Shown here: in pieces, positions 1 to 11,349 of the stretch
How the letters are laid out: the number at the start of each line of letters is the position of its first letter
Position numbering within the stretch: position 1 is the stretch's first letter
NCBI GenBank assembly: GCA_030789695.1
Contig: CM061130.1
Span: 13,135,860-13,199,859 of the forward strand
Source of the DNA: Scilla litardierei
Lineage: Eukaryota > Streptophyta > Magnoliopsida > Asparagales > Asparagaceae
Length of the DNA: 64,000 nucleotides
Reading direction: 5' to 3'
Notes under the pieces: generated by a model
Database searches by the model: none
The model's input: the letters and a program-made list of their open reading frames with translations, nothing else
Told to the model about the DNA's origin: nothing
Position numbers and translations under genes: made by a program

Positions 1-3000
1 TCAAATCTTTTAATTTTTGGTCATCTTGCCCAGGGTACAAGGATGTTATTTGCGCTCAGTGTGACACTACTGTTGAAGGAACTCCTATGTTCCGTCTGGT
101 TCAAAAGCTTAGTAAGCTGAAACCTATTCTAAGGGGCTAGGCTAGAGATTTTAAAGCTGATACGGTGGTTGAGAAATGCGGGGAAAAATTATATGAGCTC
201 AGGAGTAGTCCTCTCATCCATGCTGATATTGAACTACAGAGAAAAGAATCTCTGCTAATCAGAGAGTTGTCACATGCTCTGAAGTTGGAAGAGGCCATGT
301 TTAAGCAGAAAAGCCGCCAGGACTGGTTTTCTCTTGGTGACAGAAATACCAAGTTTTTCTTTACCAATATGAAAGCCAGGTGCAACCGAAACAATTTGAG
401 TCATCTTGTGGATCAGAGAGGTAAGCAGAACACTACGTATGGAGACATTATTGAGGAAGCGCCTATGTTTTATAAGAGACTCTACAATCAGGACAATTAC
501 CCAAGCTCTTTCAATAAACTTGTGCCAAAGCATATTTTAACAGCTGAATCCTCATCATGGCTTGGTAGAAGGATATCTGGTGAGGAGATTAAGGATGCGG
601 TTTTCGAAATTGGGACAGACAAGGCTCCAGGCCCGGATGGCTATAATGGATTCTTTTACCAGCAGAATTGGGATATTATTGGGTCGGATGTTACTACTGC
701 CATAAAATCTTTCTTCACCTCTGGTTCTCTCCTACGGCAAGTCAATTAATCTTTCCTAACTCTGGTGCCTAAAACTTCTAATTCAAGTGGGTTAGGGGAC
801 TATAGACCAATCGCCTGTTGTAATGTGCTTTATAAAATTATCAGCAAAATCATTTGCAATAGAATGAAGGTGGTGGTACATGAACTGATTTCCCCTAATC
901 AGTCTGCTTTTCTCAGAGGGAGGCTACTCTCGGATTGTACACTTATTGCTCATGAGCAGATAAGGGATTTCAGTAACCCAATGGGGGGAAGAGCTTGTTT
1001 AAAGTTGTATTTAAGAAAGGCATTTGATAGTGTGAATCGGGAGTTTATCTTCTACTTTTTGCGGCAACTTCGATTCCCTGAGACCTTTATATCTTGGATT
1101 AGAGAATGCATCACTACTCCATCCTTCTCAGTTATGGTCAATGGCTCTCCATATGGCTACTTCGGTAGTAACAGAGGTCTTCGGCAAGGCGACACACTTT
1201 CCCCCTATCTTTTTGTTATTATCATGGAGGCCTTCTCTATCCTAATGGAAAAAGCTATCAATTTGACATCGATTCATCCAATGAAGAGGAGAGGAACCAT
1301 CTCACACCTCCTGTTTGCAGACGACTTTCTAGTTTTTTGCAAAGCCAATAAAACCTCCTTCTTGGGCATTAAGAATTTGTTGGAAGATTTTTCAGAATAT
1401 TCTGGTCTTCAGGTAAATTGGGATAAGAGTTCTGGATTGTTTAGTAAGGGGGCCAAGAACAAAGAGTACCTTGCTGATTTGTTGGGAGTTAAAATTTCTA
1501 CTACTATCACTACATATCTTGGATTACCGATATCAATGAAGTATCCAGCGGCCCCTAATTACAAGAAGCTGGTTGACAAATGTAGGAAGAGGATGGGGGG
1601 TTGGTCTTCATCGATGATGTCTATCGCCGGTCGCATTGAGCTTGTAAGGTCGGTTATCTATGGGATGGTCTCCTTCTGGATGCAGGTGTTTCATATTCCC
1701 TTTAGCGTCTTGAGAAATATCACATCGGCGTGTCGAAAATTCATCCTGGGCAACACAAGAGCCTGGTCCTGGGAGGATTTATGTAAACCGAAGTCGAAAG
1801 GGGGTGTGGGTCTTCGTCTCCTAGAGGAGCTTAATGTTGCCGGTGGCTTGCGTCTTACCTGGAGATACTTAACCAGTGGCTGCATTTGGGCTAACCATTT
1901 ACAGCAGCGGTATGGCGCTTCATCATCTTTTTTTGCGGCAAAGTGTTCTGTCACAGAATCCGGCACCTGGAAGCGACTACTCCGGTGCAGACCTGTGTCG
2001 CAGCAACTCATTAGGAGGATGGTGCGGGACGGGAAGAATACTTTGTTTTGGATTGATTTCTGGTTGGATGTTGGACCACTTAATCAACATTTTGGGACTC
2101 CCCATGGGGCCAAAAAGATTAAGGTTGCTGATTACTGGGGAATAAATGGCTGGATAGATGACCCGGCCTTGGACAGTGTGCGGCACTTTCTGAGAGACAT
2201 CAGATTGAGACCTGGTGCTGATGGCTGGAAATGGATGCGTGGCGAGACGTTTACCTTCAAGCAAGCTTGGGAGGGAGTGCGTAGACGTGGTGATGCTTTC
2301 CCTCTTCACAGGTTAATTTGGTATCCCAATCACATCCCTAAAATGTCGCTCAACCTTCTCAGAGCGTTCAGAGGAAAACTGCTAACCAGAGATAAGATTT
2401 GCAGATGGTCCCCTAATGCTCCTGCAAACTGTACTCTATGTGATGATAATGTCGCGGAAAATATCGATCACTTGTTCTTTGATTGCAACTACTCGAGGTA
2501 CATTTTTCGCAGAGCTATGTTAAAACTAAATGTCCCAGTTCACATTTACCATTCGTTGCCTGAGGTGGGGGAACATTTTCTAGCAAAATTCAGAAAGAAG
2601 GATTGTTTGAGTTTACTATCTAGAACTTGCTTGGCTTCTATGGTCTGGCACATCTGGCGTGAAAGAAATAGAAGAATTTTTGAAAATGAAAGGAGATGCA
2701 AGACCGTTCTATTTGAAGAGATAGATGCTGACATTAGAGTTGCTCTGCATTCCCAAGATCCAATGACTGAGGAAGAGATTGAAGCTTATTCTAATTGGGA
2801 ATTCAGAGACAATGGATGAGGGGTAATGGAAAATTTAGGCTGTGTTAGTTTTTTAGTTTTGACTGGGTTTTTGCTGCAGATTTGTGTTCTTTGTGAGGTG
2901 TATTTGCTAGTGGAGAGTGACGGCGCTTGTGCCCTATCCTCTCCCTGGCATATCCACACTCTACATATTTTTGATGTACATATTGTACTACTATCAATAA

Positions 3001-3026
3001 ATTACCATGCTTACCTTTCATATATA
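1..3026 (+). mobile_element. LINE (L1-type non-LTR retrotransposon), 5' part outside window
   Basis: A long plant L1-type ORF2 runs from the window edge to a stop at 2819, followed by about 200 bp of 3' UTR with an AATAAA signal at 2996-3001. The element stops near 3026, where poly-T of an oppositely oriented LINE tail begins, so no own poly(A) tail is clearly left. ORF1, the endonuclease and the 5' end lie before the window. In-frame stops and a lost catalytic residue show an inactive copy. Confidence 0.93.
3..2819 (+). pseudogene. LINE ORF2 reverse transcriptase, inactivated
   Basis: This ORF would copy LINE RNA into DNA at the insertion site. One reading frame is open from base 3 to the stop at 2817-2819, broken only by TAG at 138-140 and TAA at 747-749. 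Recognisable blocks in order: the pre-RT linker with the plant-LINE segment GDRNTKFF (about 337-360); APGPDGYNGFF (about 624-656); DYRPIACCNVLYKIISK (about 798-848); motif A at about 1005-1031; the RQGDTLSPYLF block (about 1183-1215); the FADD catalytic box at 1314-1325; and a C-terminal cysteine/histidine zf-RVT-like region (CTLCDD..HLFFDC, about 2431-2490). Motif A reads L-Y-L-R-K-A-F-D-S-V where the family has an Asp at the Tyr position (codon TAT, 1008-1010), so one of the metal-binding aspartates is missing. No RNase H domain follows. The start lies outside the window. Confidence 0.93.
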
Positions 3027-3245
3027 TTTTTTTTGAAAAGTTAGCTGTGATCTTTATTGAGGAATGAATGTACAATATGTTACAACAAAGTAGGGAGGCC
3101 GTCGAATGAGGTACCAATAGAGATATGAGAGGACACAAGCGTCGTCACTACCTACAATTAGTCCCTCAACCAGAGCCTCCTACACCAAAACATAGGGTAC
3201 CGAAAAAGACCCATGAACAACACCATATAAAACAAAATATCAACC
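3027..3245 (-). mobile_element. LINE 3' UTR fragment, opposite orientation
   Basis: Read on the minus strand this ends in a run of eight A (plus-strand T at 3027-3034), preceded by an AATAAA signal (plus TTTATT at 3053-3058). Its text resembles the 3' UTR of the neighbouring plus-strand LINE: both carry a GTGACG-CGCTTGTG-CCT-TC-like stretch (2917-2940 on plus; about 3130-3150 on minus). It is therefore probably the tail of a second, related LINE inserted tail-to-tail. No coding part is seen. Confidence 0.6.
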
Positions 3246-3257
3246 ATATAACACAAA

Positions 3258-3262
<5 letters not shown>

Positions 3263-3303
<41 letters not shown>
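3263..3303. repeat. (AT)n microsatellite
   Basis: Uninterrupted AT dinucleotide run of about 40 bp next to the LINE 3' UTR fragment. Confidence 0.97.
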
Positions 3304-3306
<3 letters not shown>

Positions 3307-5359
3307 CATTTGACAGTGATTTTTGAATACTAGGGCTGACTAGGACAAGCTGACTAGGACAAACTGGTTGATAAAAGACGGCCAGGATTTAATCTTGGTA
3401 AATGAACGGTTGTGATGAAGCTTAGCTTGGAAAACAACCCCCTCATGTATTAACTCAGCCTTTTGATTTGTGGGTCACATTTTGAATGCTGCGTTCGTGA
3501 CTTTATTGAAGGTACAACTGGATATTGAAATTTGCGTGCATGACTTTATTGTTGCGTGCGTGACTTCATTTTGTGCGTGACTTTAACCCAGCCTAACATT
3601 AACTCCTAAAATTTCGTTGTTGTTGCATGCGTGATTTATTCTTCGTGACTTTAAATCAGTTAATGTTGCATGCATGATTTATTCTTCATTGTGATTAAAT
3701 GCAACAACTTAAAGGCATTGTGCGTGCATAATAGGGAGGTGCGTGCCTTCATTGTTTCGTGCGTGACTTTAAAACTCAGCCTAACATTAACTCCCGAAGA
3801 ATAAATCAACATCAACATTGTGCGTGACTTTATTCTTTGTTCTCAAAATTTCTGCCTGCGTGACCGTATTGGTATTGGGGGAGAGCAAGAGGCATTTGCA
3901 GCCTGAGCACTTTCTGAAAATCTGCCTCTTGCTCTCCCCCAAAATATGAAGATAGCAACTGTGTCCGTATTTGTATTGTAGGAGAGCAGTCTTCCAGCCA
4001 AGAGCAGCAGCAGGGGATCGCGCCTCCAGATGAAGAAGGAGCCAAGGAAATGGTGGCCAAGACCGCTGGAGGATCTGGAAGACGATGGCGATAAGGAGGG
4101 GGAGGGTGGTGCCGAAGAGAGCGAGAAGAAGGACGAGAACGAGGAGATTGGGTAATTTCTCTAATTTTTTTTGTTATTGTGCGTTTGATGGGTTTTCTGT
4201 AGATCCATGTTCTGCACAAATAAATTGGTCAATACTGCCTTTTTGTAGATCCATGTTAAATGTAATTTTTTTGTTATTTTTTGTTATCCATTGGTTATTT
4301 TTTGTAATGAACTCTCAGCATTACAAAGAATTATTTGTTACCCAAACAAGAAGTCGTTGGAGAAATTTTTTTTTTAAAGAATTATTTTTTTAAAGAATTA
4401 TTTTTTGTAATGAACTCTCAGCATTACAAATAAGTCACGCACAAATGATCATTGGAGAAATTTTGTTATGTTGCCTGGAAATTTGTATCATCGGAGAAAT
4501 ATTGTTTTCAGAATAAAGTCAGCATTATTTGTAATGAACTCTCGGCATTAAATATAATTTTTTTGTTATTGTTCTTGCACAAATGATCAATGGAGAAATT
4601 TTGTTATGTTGCCTGGAAATTTGTACCACGGTGTTTTTTTTGAAAAATTGAAATGAGCAAGGTTCTGATGTCCTCTGGTGCTAATGGAGGCCAAGACATC
4701 CAAAAAGAAGAAGCACCTTTGGCTTTGCTGGAGAATAACGAGACTGGGCCTGTCGAGACCGTTCAGGACTATACTAAAGATGGTTCTTAGCAAGGCAATC
4801 TCCCTTCTGCAGGTCAAGAGGAAACTTCCCGAAGAATCGAAGTTCCTAACAATAATGTGTTCTTCCTACATTTACCAATCCAGTGTGTCAATTTGTGAAA
4901 TTGGAGGTAGTAAAATTGTATAGACAAAAGTGGTCACACAAACAAAGGAATTATTTTTTTTCTTTTAGTCCAATTTTTGACGAGTGTGTGTAAACTTGGC
5001 AAGAAGTATTGTGATGTGAGGTTTCTTTTTTGGATTGTTCGATAAATTGTGCCAAATCTTCCAGCAAAATAAAATCGCAACATCTTTATTATCATGATCT
5101 GGTTAAATTGAGGTTTCTTTTTCAAGAATGCCATAACATGTTTTTGATTAAGATTGATACCAAATTGTTGTGAGATGGCTTGATGGCTAATGTTTTTACA
5201 TAATAGTTTAGTTTACTTACAATTAAGCATTTTTCCATGTTCACCAATTTATTTTATTTGCCTTTTGAGATTAATTATGCTTCAAGTAACACTTGCTTCT
5301 CAGGTTTTCTGTATGCATAGAACTGTCTTAAATAGTGACGATGATGTTTATAGTATTTG
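3304..5359. other. Low-coding stretch with possible gene fragments, origin unclear
   Basis: No convincing full gene is present. The first part (about 3485-3860) repeats GCGTGACTTTATT-like phrases. Two short segments on plus look exon-like: about 4030-4150, an acidic/basic stretch ending in GAGATTG before GTAATTT, which could be a splice donor; and about 4654-4872, an open frame with one TAG (4788-4790). I cannot name their source. Because a Helitron 3' end lies downstream at 6455, they could be captured host-gene pieces, but the Helitron's left end is not identified and this remains a guess. Confidence 0.3.
3485..3860. repeat. Dispersed short repeats around GCGTGACTTTATT
   Basis: The phrases GCGTGACTT and TTATTCTTC, with TGCATGCGTGAT-like variants, recur about eight times at irregular spacing, along with repeated 'AACATTAACTCC' phrases. 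There is no fixed period, so this is a degenerate internal repeat rather than a satellite. Confidence 0.6.
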
Positions 5360-5929
5360 CCAAAAAAGCGAATGAACGGTTGAGATGAGTTTTTGAAGAA
5401 TTTTGGAGGAAAGACATAAATTTTGGTGGAAAAGAATGTTGGGGGAAATGAAATTTTTTGAAACTTGGGAACCCATTACTGGGCATATGAATTAACACGT
5501 GGCCAGCTGGGCCACGACTCTTAACGAATTCGGTATGGTTTTGGATTCGATATGTGAGGCGGTGACAAGAACCTGACGAGTCGATGGACATCTGTAAGCA
5601 CTTTTTAGGATACGTGTCGAAATCTTGCATGAGTTGTCCCTGGCGGTTGCATTTGTGCTGCTTCACGTGGGTGGGGGTGAAAAGTGAATTTTAGTTATTT
5701 ATTTAAATTTTCTCTTTAGATAGTTGTCTCTTAATCTCAACGATATGAATCATGGGTTCGAGAAAGCATTTCAAGTGCCTTTATTTCATATACCCAACAT
5801 ATATTGCATGACGGCTAAAACATGCAAACGATTTAGTAATCTATTTACTTAGCCCATATTTCTGAAGGCCCGCACGTCGAAGGCGTCCGTGCGCCAGCAC
5901 CGAAGGCGGGAAATAATTTTTAGCGCCGA

Positions 5930-6420
5930 AAACGCCTGCTAAATTTTTGTTCGTCTAAATTTTGTAAGGGGAATAATTTTTGGGGTGAACAAAGATTTTG
6001 AGGGGATATCTTAAATTCGGTGGTCGCACCGAAGGAGCCCGCTAAATTTTTGTTCGTCTAAATTTTGTAGGGGGAATAACCCGCGGGTGCCTAAATTTTG
6101 TAGGGGAAATAATTTTTTGGGTGAACAAAGATTTTCAAGGAAAATCTTAAATTCGGCTCCCGCACCTGCTACATTTTTTTTCGTCTAAATTTTGCCTGCG
6201 CCGAAGGCACCGGCTAAATTTTTGTTCGTCTAAATTTTGCCCGCGCCGAAGGCGCCCGCTAGATTTTTGTTCGTCTAAGTTTTGTAGGGCAATAATTTTT
6301 GGGGTGAACGAAAATTTTGAGGCGATATCTTAAATTCGACGCCCGCTAAATTTTTGTTCGCCTAAATTTTGTAGGGGGAATAAATTTTGGGGTGAATAAA
6401 GATTTTGAGCAGATATCTTA
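5930..6420 (+). repeat. Helitron-internal degenerate repeats
   Basis: A unit reading roughly 'GCTAAATTTTTGTTCGTC', then 'TAAATTTTGTAGGGG', then 'AATAATTTTTGGGGTGAA' and ending 'ATCTTAAATTCG' recurs about five times with insertions and GC-rich joints (GCGCCGAAGGCGCCCGC-like). Unit length varies from about 60 to 110 bp. Confidence 0.8.
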
Positions 6421-6426
6421 AATGAA

Positions 6427-6444
6427 CCGTGCCCGAGGGCACGG
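6427..6444 (+). other. Helitron 3' terminal hairpin
   Basis: CCGTGCCC, loop GA, GGGCACGG: a perfect 8-bp stem; flanking AA/TT can extend it with one bulged G. It sits 7 nt before the terminal CTAG and is the expected Helitron rolling-circle termination structure. Confidence 0.8.
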
Positions 6445-6452
6445 GTTATGAC

Positions 6453-6456
<4 letters not shown>

Positions 6457-6516
<60 letters not shown>
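6457..6516. repeat. (TA)n microsatellite
   Basis: About 60 bp of TA dinucleotides directly after the Helitron terminus, separating it from the SIRE-1 remnant. Confidence 0.97.
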
Positions 6517-6519
<3 letters not shown>

Positions 6520-7110
6520 ATTTCAGTTTCTTCGTTTGTTTCACACTTTGTATAACTGATTATCTTATCTGTGTGAATTTTGAGATATTGTCTCCATATA
6601 TGCTATTCTCTTCATGTGATGTGATTTGAGATAATAAGTTTTTCTTCATGTATCTAAAATGTTGATATTGGACTTCCATTCCTCTATTCACACAAGTTTA
6701 GGATGTGATTTTATGAGTTTTGGTTATATATATCTTTAAACTCTCTGATTGTTGATAGTTTTTATTTAGCACGATTGTTGTTGTTGCTTTACTCCCACCT
6801 TTTGGATAATGCCATAGGGGAAGAGAATAAACATATAGATTCATAATGAATGTGCTAAGTATATGCTAATAACACTTGAATCTAAGATTGAATTTACCTT
6901 AGATTCAGGAGGAGTAAGATACAATGAATAGGGATTTTAAATCCTAGATTTCATGAATTCATTTCATTCATGCATATCTTACTCATTTGCTTCAATTAAT
7001 ATATTGATGCCCCAATATTTATTGATTAACTTGATTGTCATCTATGTAGGGGAGTAAGTTTTTGTTAAGCACAATTATTTATCGTTTTGTTTATGATTGT
7101 TTATCATCAT

Positions 7111-7125
7111 CAAAAGGGGGGAGAA
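7111..7125 (+). other. Polypurine tract of SIRE-1
   Basis: Sequence CAAAAGGGGGGAGAA lies directly before the LTR TG at 7126 and follows the 'ATCATCAT' phrase typical of this family, fixing both LTR start and plus orientation. Confidence 0.85.
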
Positions 7126-7524
7126 TGTTGAGTATTGGACTTCTCCCTACTTGGTGTTAATGATGAGCAAACATAAATATTTGTGACTAATCCCCTATTT
7201 TGTAGTTAATCCATTGCCTAAGCTTATTATGAAGATCTACTTGTAATAGATGACACTCAAAGATCATTGAAGGCAAATGAAATGGATTGGATGATCGTAT
7301 ATGGTGATTGAAGCTCCTAGAAGACTTCAAGCTCATGCGTTGGATAGAAGAGAGAGTTCGTCTAATGTAACTTTCTTATATCTCTTCTAGTATGTAGCTT
7401 AGAAGTAGAACATTGTTGGAGCGTGCGCGCACGCACATCTTCATTTCAGTCTTAGGACATCATTAGATCAATTGTCCTTAGACTCCAATTCATTTTTATC
7501 TTGATTGTGCATGTATTGTTTATA

Positions 7525-7960
7525 ACAGTCGACTGCTGAACGTTTTACAGTCGCTTGTCTCAAAAACAGTCGATTGTGTTTTTTCTACAGTCGCCTGTTA
7601 TGCACAAACTGTTTCACTAGTTTTTGGCTTCTCTACTTTAACTCTCACATGCGACTTATGAATGATACACATGCGCCTGTCCAAGTGACAGTCGACTGTG
7701 TTTTGTTAATCAGTCGCCTGTCTATCTAAAGCCCAAAGTCTATTTCTCTGATTACTCTGGCCAGTCGACTTATGTTGAATTTACAGTCGACTGTCCAATA
7801 GAACAGTCGACTGTCAATACTGCAACAGTCGTCTATCTGTGAGCCAATTTGTTGACTCAACTCTCTGGAAAATCTCAGGGTTTTGACAGTCGTCTGTAGA
7901 AGGAATTACAGTCGCCTGTTCTGATTAACAGTCGACCGTCTTCTCTTCATCATTCGTCTG
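7525..7960 (+). promoter_or_regulatory. CAGTCGACTG-type word array in SIRE-1 U3
   Basis: About 16 copies of CAGTCG(A/C)CTGT and one-base variants lie here, separated by 10-40 nt of unrelated sequence; a further three or four follow the insertion at 17803-17945. The array ends about 80 bp (joined coordinates) before the TATA-like sequence near 18030. An array of cis-regulatory sites is an inference from position and repetition. Confidence 0.7.
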
Positions 7961-8022
7961 TCCTGTTCTCCTAGACGTTTTCCATAATTCTTCAACTTAC
8001 CCATCTTCAGCCAGTAACCTGT

Positions 8023-11000
8023 TGTCACGACCCGTTTCCCATAAACGGAAGGCGAGGTGTGATGAGGTCCGCTCAGACTTGGAGCTGTGAGGCTACAAGT
8101 CTGATTAGCGTCTGAAAACAAACACTTCCAATAACCAGGTCCTTGCAACCACGAAGCGAAACAAAGATAGTAATAATTTAAAGCAAAAAGAAACTCCACC
8201 AATAACATCCAGATTATTCCAAACATTCAGAGACAAGTCGTAAAGGAAAGTACAAGGGTCTAAAAAGAGGCCTAAAGCATGGCCGACTAAATACGTAACA
8301 CGACATAAAAGAGAGGTGCTACGCACCGACAACCTAACAGCGACTAATCAGAAAACAACAACAACAAGAAAGAGCTCTAGGACTGGTCTCCAATGTCCTC
8401 GAACTCAACACCTGCAACCTGTTCGTCCTCGACGACTAACTCTGGCTTACAACCTAACATGTGACACCCAAAAGAGAAAAGGGGCACATTTAACAAATCT
8501 ACAAGAGACTTGTGCAAGGAAACTAAAAAGAAAGGAAACAACCTTGCATTTCTAAAATATTTGATGACATGGCAGTTTAAGGTATGAATGCAACAAGTAA
8601 GAAAGTGCAACCAGTATGACATGGCAAGGGTAGCAAATCTACTAAAACATTCACATGGATTGACAAGACAAGTAAGCACGTCGTGCACAGAGTTTACGCC
8701 TTTTGGCTGGAGCGGCTGTACGGGCCAACTCTTGAGCTCAAGTGATCGCTTAACCCTACCCCTCCACGTGTAATTGGGCATTGGCTTTTAACCAACACTT
8801 GTGGCCCGCTTCTGGTTCACGAGCCAGGAAGTGTATTTGGCTTAGGATTGTGCCTGTAACGCAGGTGCCTAGCCTGAACAAGAAAGTACAGGTACCGTGT
8901 GCTACGAAAGCAAACATTCAAGCATGGAATGACATGTTATGATGCATGGCATGGCAAGAGTACAAATAAAGTGTGTACAAATATGGAATTTAAACGTGAC
9001 AGGCATGGCAGAGCACAATTAAAATGCATACAGATATGGAAATTAAACATGACAGGTAAAATGTATGAATGGCATGGCAGGGTGTCAGATCTAGGTTCGT
9101 TGTCAAGCTAGATCTTGAAATTGTGTCTAGGCGACTATCATTTCGTCGCCTAGTCTCTTTTACGTTAAAAACAAGGGATATCCTAAAACATGGCCTAAAA
9201 CACAAGTTGGCAAGTTTCACTTGCCTGAAGTATGTGCCGGTATCACAATTCTCAAAGTCCAATCACATATTCACAAAGTCCAGAGCTCCCACGCTCAGTC
9301 CAACAATCAGCTTACAGTCCCGTATTATTAAGTTGGATTAATGAGTTACAAAGCAGTAAAAATAATCGTTTTTAATCTTGAATTAACATGCGATGGTTGG
9401 GACTCCTACGGTTAGAAATATGCCTTAACACGATGCAAGGGCTACACTGACGTCGGTTAGCGACGTCAGGGATTGGATTCATGTAGTGCGTACGGTACGG
9501 AACGTCCGGTTCACGGTCAATAAAATACGTGCACGAATGAGTTTGTGACGACGGCTAGATTAATTAGACATGCCCTAAAATGTCTAGTGACCCAAATTTA
9601 ATTAAGTTTTCTGTCCTACAGTGGGTGTCACATCACTATTAACGATCTTAAATTACCAACTTGATTATTTCGCTAAGTTGCTAGTACGAATAAACATACA
9701 ACAATTTATCAAGCAATCTAGGTTCTCATTGGCTAGAAGTCGCGTACCCAATTTATCCACCCTACAAATTATCAATTTAATATCAATAATGACGTTACTA
9801 TCATGTAAATAAAATTATCATTATGTATCTAGGCTGATTATCTACATGTAGTGGTTCCCAACATAAGATTATTATTATTATTAACTAACACCAAAAATTG
9901 ATAACATAAATTCTAATCTCTACTCTAACCTAAAATAGGTTTATAAGACTAACAAATTCTGTGTACTGAAGGGTAACAAGTAAACACATGCTTACGTGTA
10001 TAAACAGCGTTCTCCTCGCGGATGACCTAGCAAGGTGATGTCGATGACGGACGGGAGGCCGCTGCGCGCGTCAGGGTGAAGTAACGTCGCTACGACGCGG
10101 AAGGAGTTGTTGTTGCAAAAACAGCAACACGAGGGATGTTACAGGCGGTCTCCGGCAGTGTGAACGCCGTGGAAAGGTGGAGGAGATCGCGGGGAGGTGG
10201 ATTGCGGCAGTCGAAGCCTCAGTCGGTGGCTACGGTAGCGTGAGGGGGTGCTACGCTTGGAGAATGGCCGATGCGCACGCTGGGGCGGATAACTGCGGGG
10301 TTTGGTCGGAGTGTAGACCGTCGAAGGGCTGACGGGGAAGGATCCAACGATGTGGAGCACAGGGCGTCGCAGCTGGGCGGGGTGGCGCTTGGCAGTGCTG
10401 TGAACAGCAGCAGGCGCTGCTGTCAGCGCTGTTGCGCTGCTGCCGCGGGAACACCGTGCCTGGAGGACTGCAGCGACGGGCTAAGGTCGGAGGGGAGGCC
10501 CGACGAGGGGGGCTGGTCGGCGTCCGGTCTTGGTGGGAGGGAGGATGAAGATGACGATGCGAGGGGGTTTGTGTTGCGGCGCTGGGTGCTTCTGCATGGA
10601 AAAGAGATGGCGGCGGTTCGTTGTGTATGCTGGGAACAATTTAGCCCTAGGGTTATAATAAATGGAAAGTAGGCTCACGTGAGGTGAGTAGGCGATACTT
10701 TAGAGTTTTATACAATAAAGGAAAGTAGGGTGTTGGCTTGGGACAGCATGTGAGGGCTCCTTAGGCTCACTTGGGTCTAGGTTTGGTTAGGATTGTTTAT
10801 TTGTTTTAATGATTATTACACAACCAATGCTCTTTCTCACCCTCTCTCATGCTGGTGTGTGCGGCCAAGGTATAGGGGCCTGGTCAAAGTAATATTTAAT
10901 GTATATTATTATTATTAATTAATTATAGGGGAAAGTAACCAAATGAAACTTAGGGTTAACCAATTTTTAAACTGGGGAAAAAGTGAAAGTGGGTCAAACG

Positions 11001-11349
11001 GGGCTCTAAAATTGGAAGATAAATACTGGGATGACCGTACCGACGAGAGAAACAAAAGAAAGAAGACGGATCACAATATCAACGATGAGAAACGAAACTA
11101 AAAATAAAAAAGGCCTCACGACAAAAGTGAAAATCGTGACGTCTCATCAAACAAAGTCAAATCGTGGGAGAATGACCCGTGAAATGACGTTCCAAAATAA
11201 TTCCATAATTTAATACTCTTCGAGATGGTCACAACAGCATATTATACCAAAGGGTTCGGATACAAACAAGTTCTAAGATAAATACGTGCACGAACAACTG
11301 AACAAGACTACGTGCACGTAATGCGTACGATCGAAAACAGACCGTGACA
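8023..11349 (-). repeat. LARD LTR (left copy, 3' LTR in minus orientation)
   Basis: Begins TGTCACGACCC and ends CCGTGACA on plus, 3327 bp. It matches the right copy along its length, with small indels and substitutions. It includes a GC-rich block (about 10010-10660), giving several short out-of-context ORFs that occur in both LTRs and are not considered genes. Confidence 0.9.

Larger units (their letters stand above)
5360..6455 (+). mobile_element. Helitron, 3' end (5' end not determined)
   Basis: The right terminus has the Helitron pattern: a GC-rich hairpin (6427-6444) followed 7 nt later by CTAG (6452-6455), with T as the next base, as expected for insertion between A and T. No terminal inverted repeats or target duplication are seen, also as expected. 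The phrase AATGAACGGTTG occurs near 5370 and again near 3403, so the left end could be near either; no convincing 5' TC terminus was found. There is no Rep/helicase coding sequence, so the copy is non-autonomous. Confidence 0.65.

Noticed and set aside
1691..2309. Minus-strand and alternate-frame ORFs across the LINE ORF2
   Set aside because: They overlap a long frame with clear RT motifs and show no family pattern; shadows of ORF2.
7531..7960. CRISPR-like array (short repeats with varying spacers)
   Set aside because: Repeats are only 10-11 bp, vary in sequence, spacers are of irregular length, and the setting is a plant retrotransposon LTR.
8316..9341. Small ORFs in the first kilobase of the LARD LTR (also at 14428-14996)
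   Set aside because: Lengths and frames differ between the two LTR copies; not conserved as coding.
10139..10680. Several overlapping ORFs in a GC-rich block, repeated at 16662-17102
   Set aside because: They lie in both LARD LTRs, on both strands, with different lengths between copies and no recognisable domain; products of GC-rich non-coding sequence.
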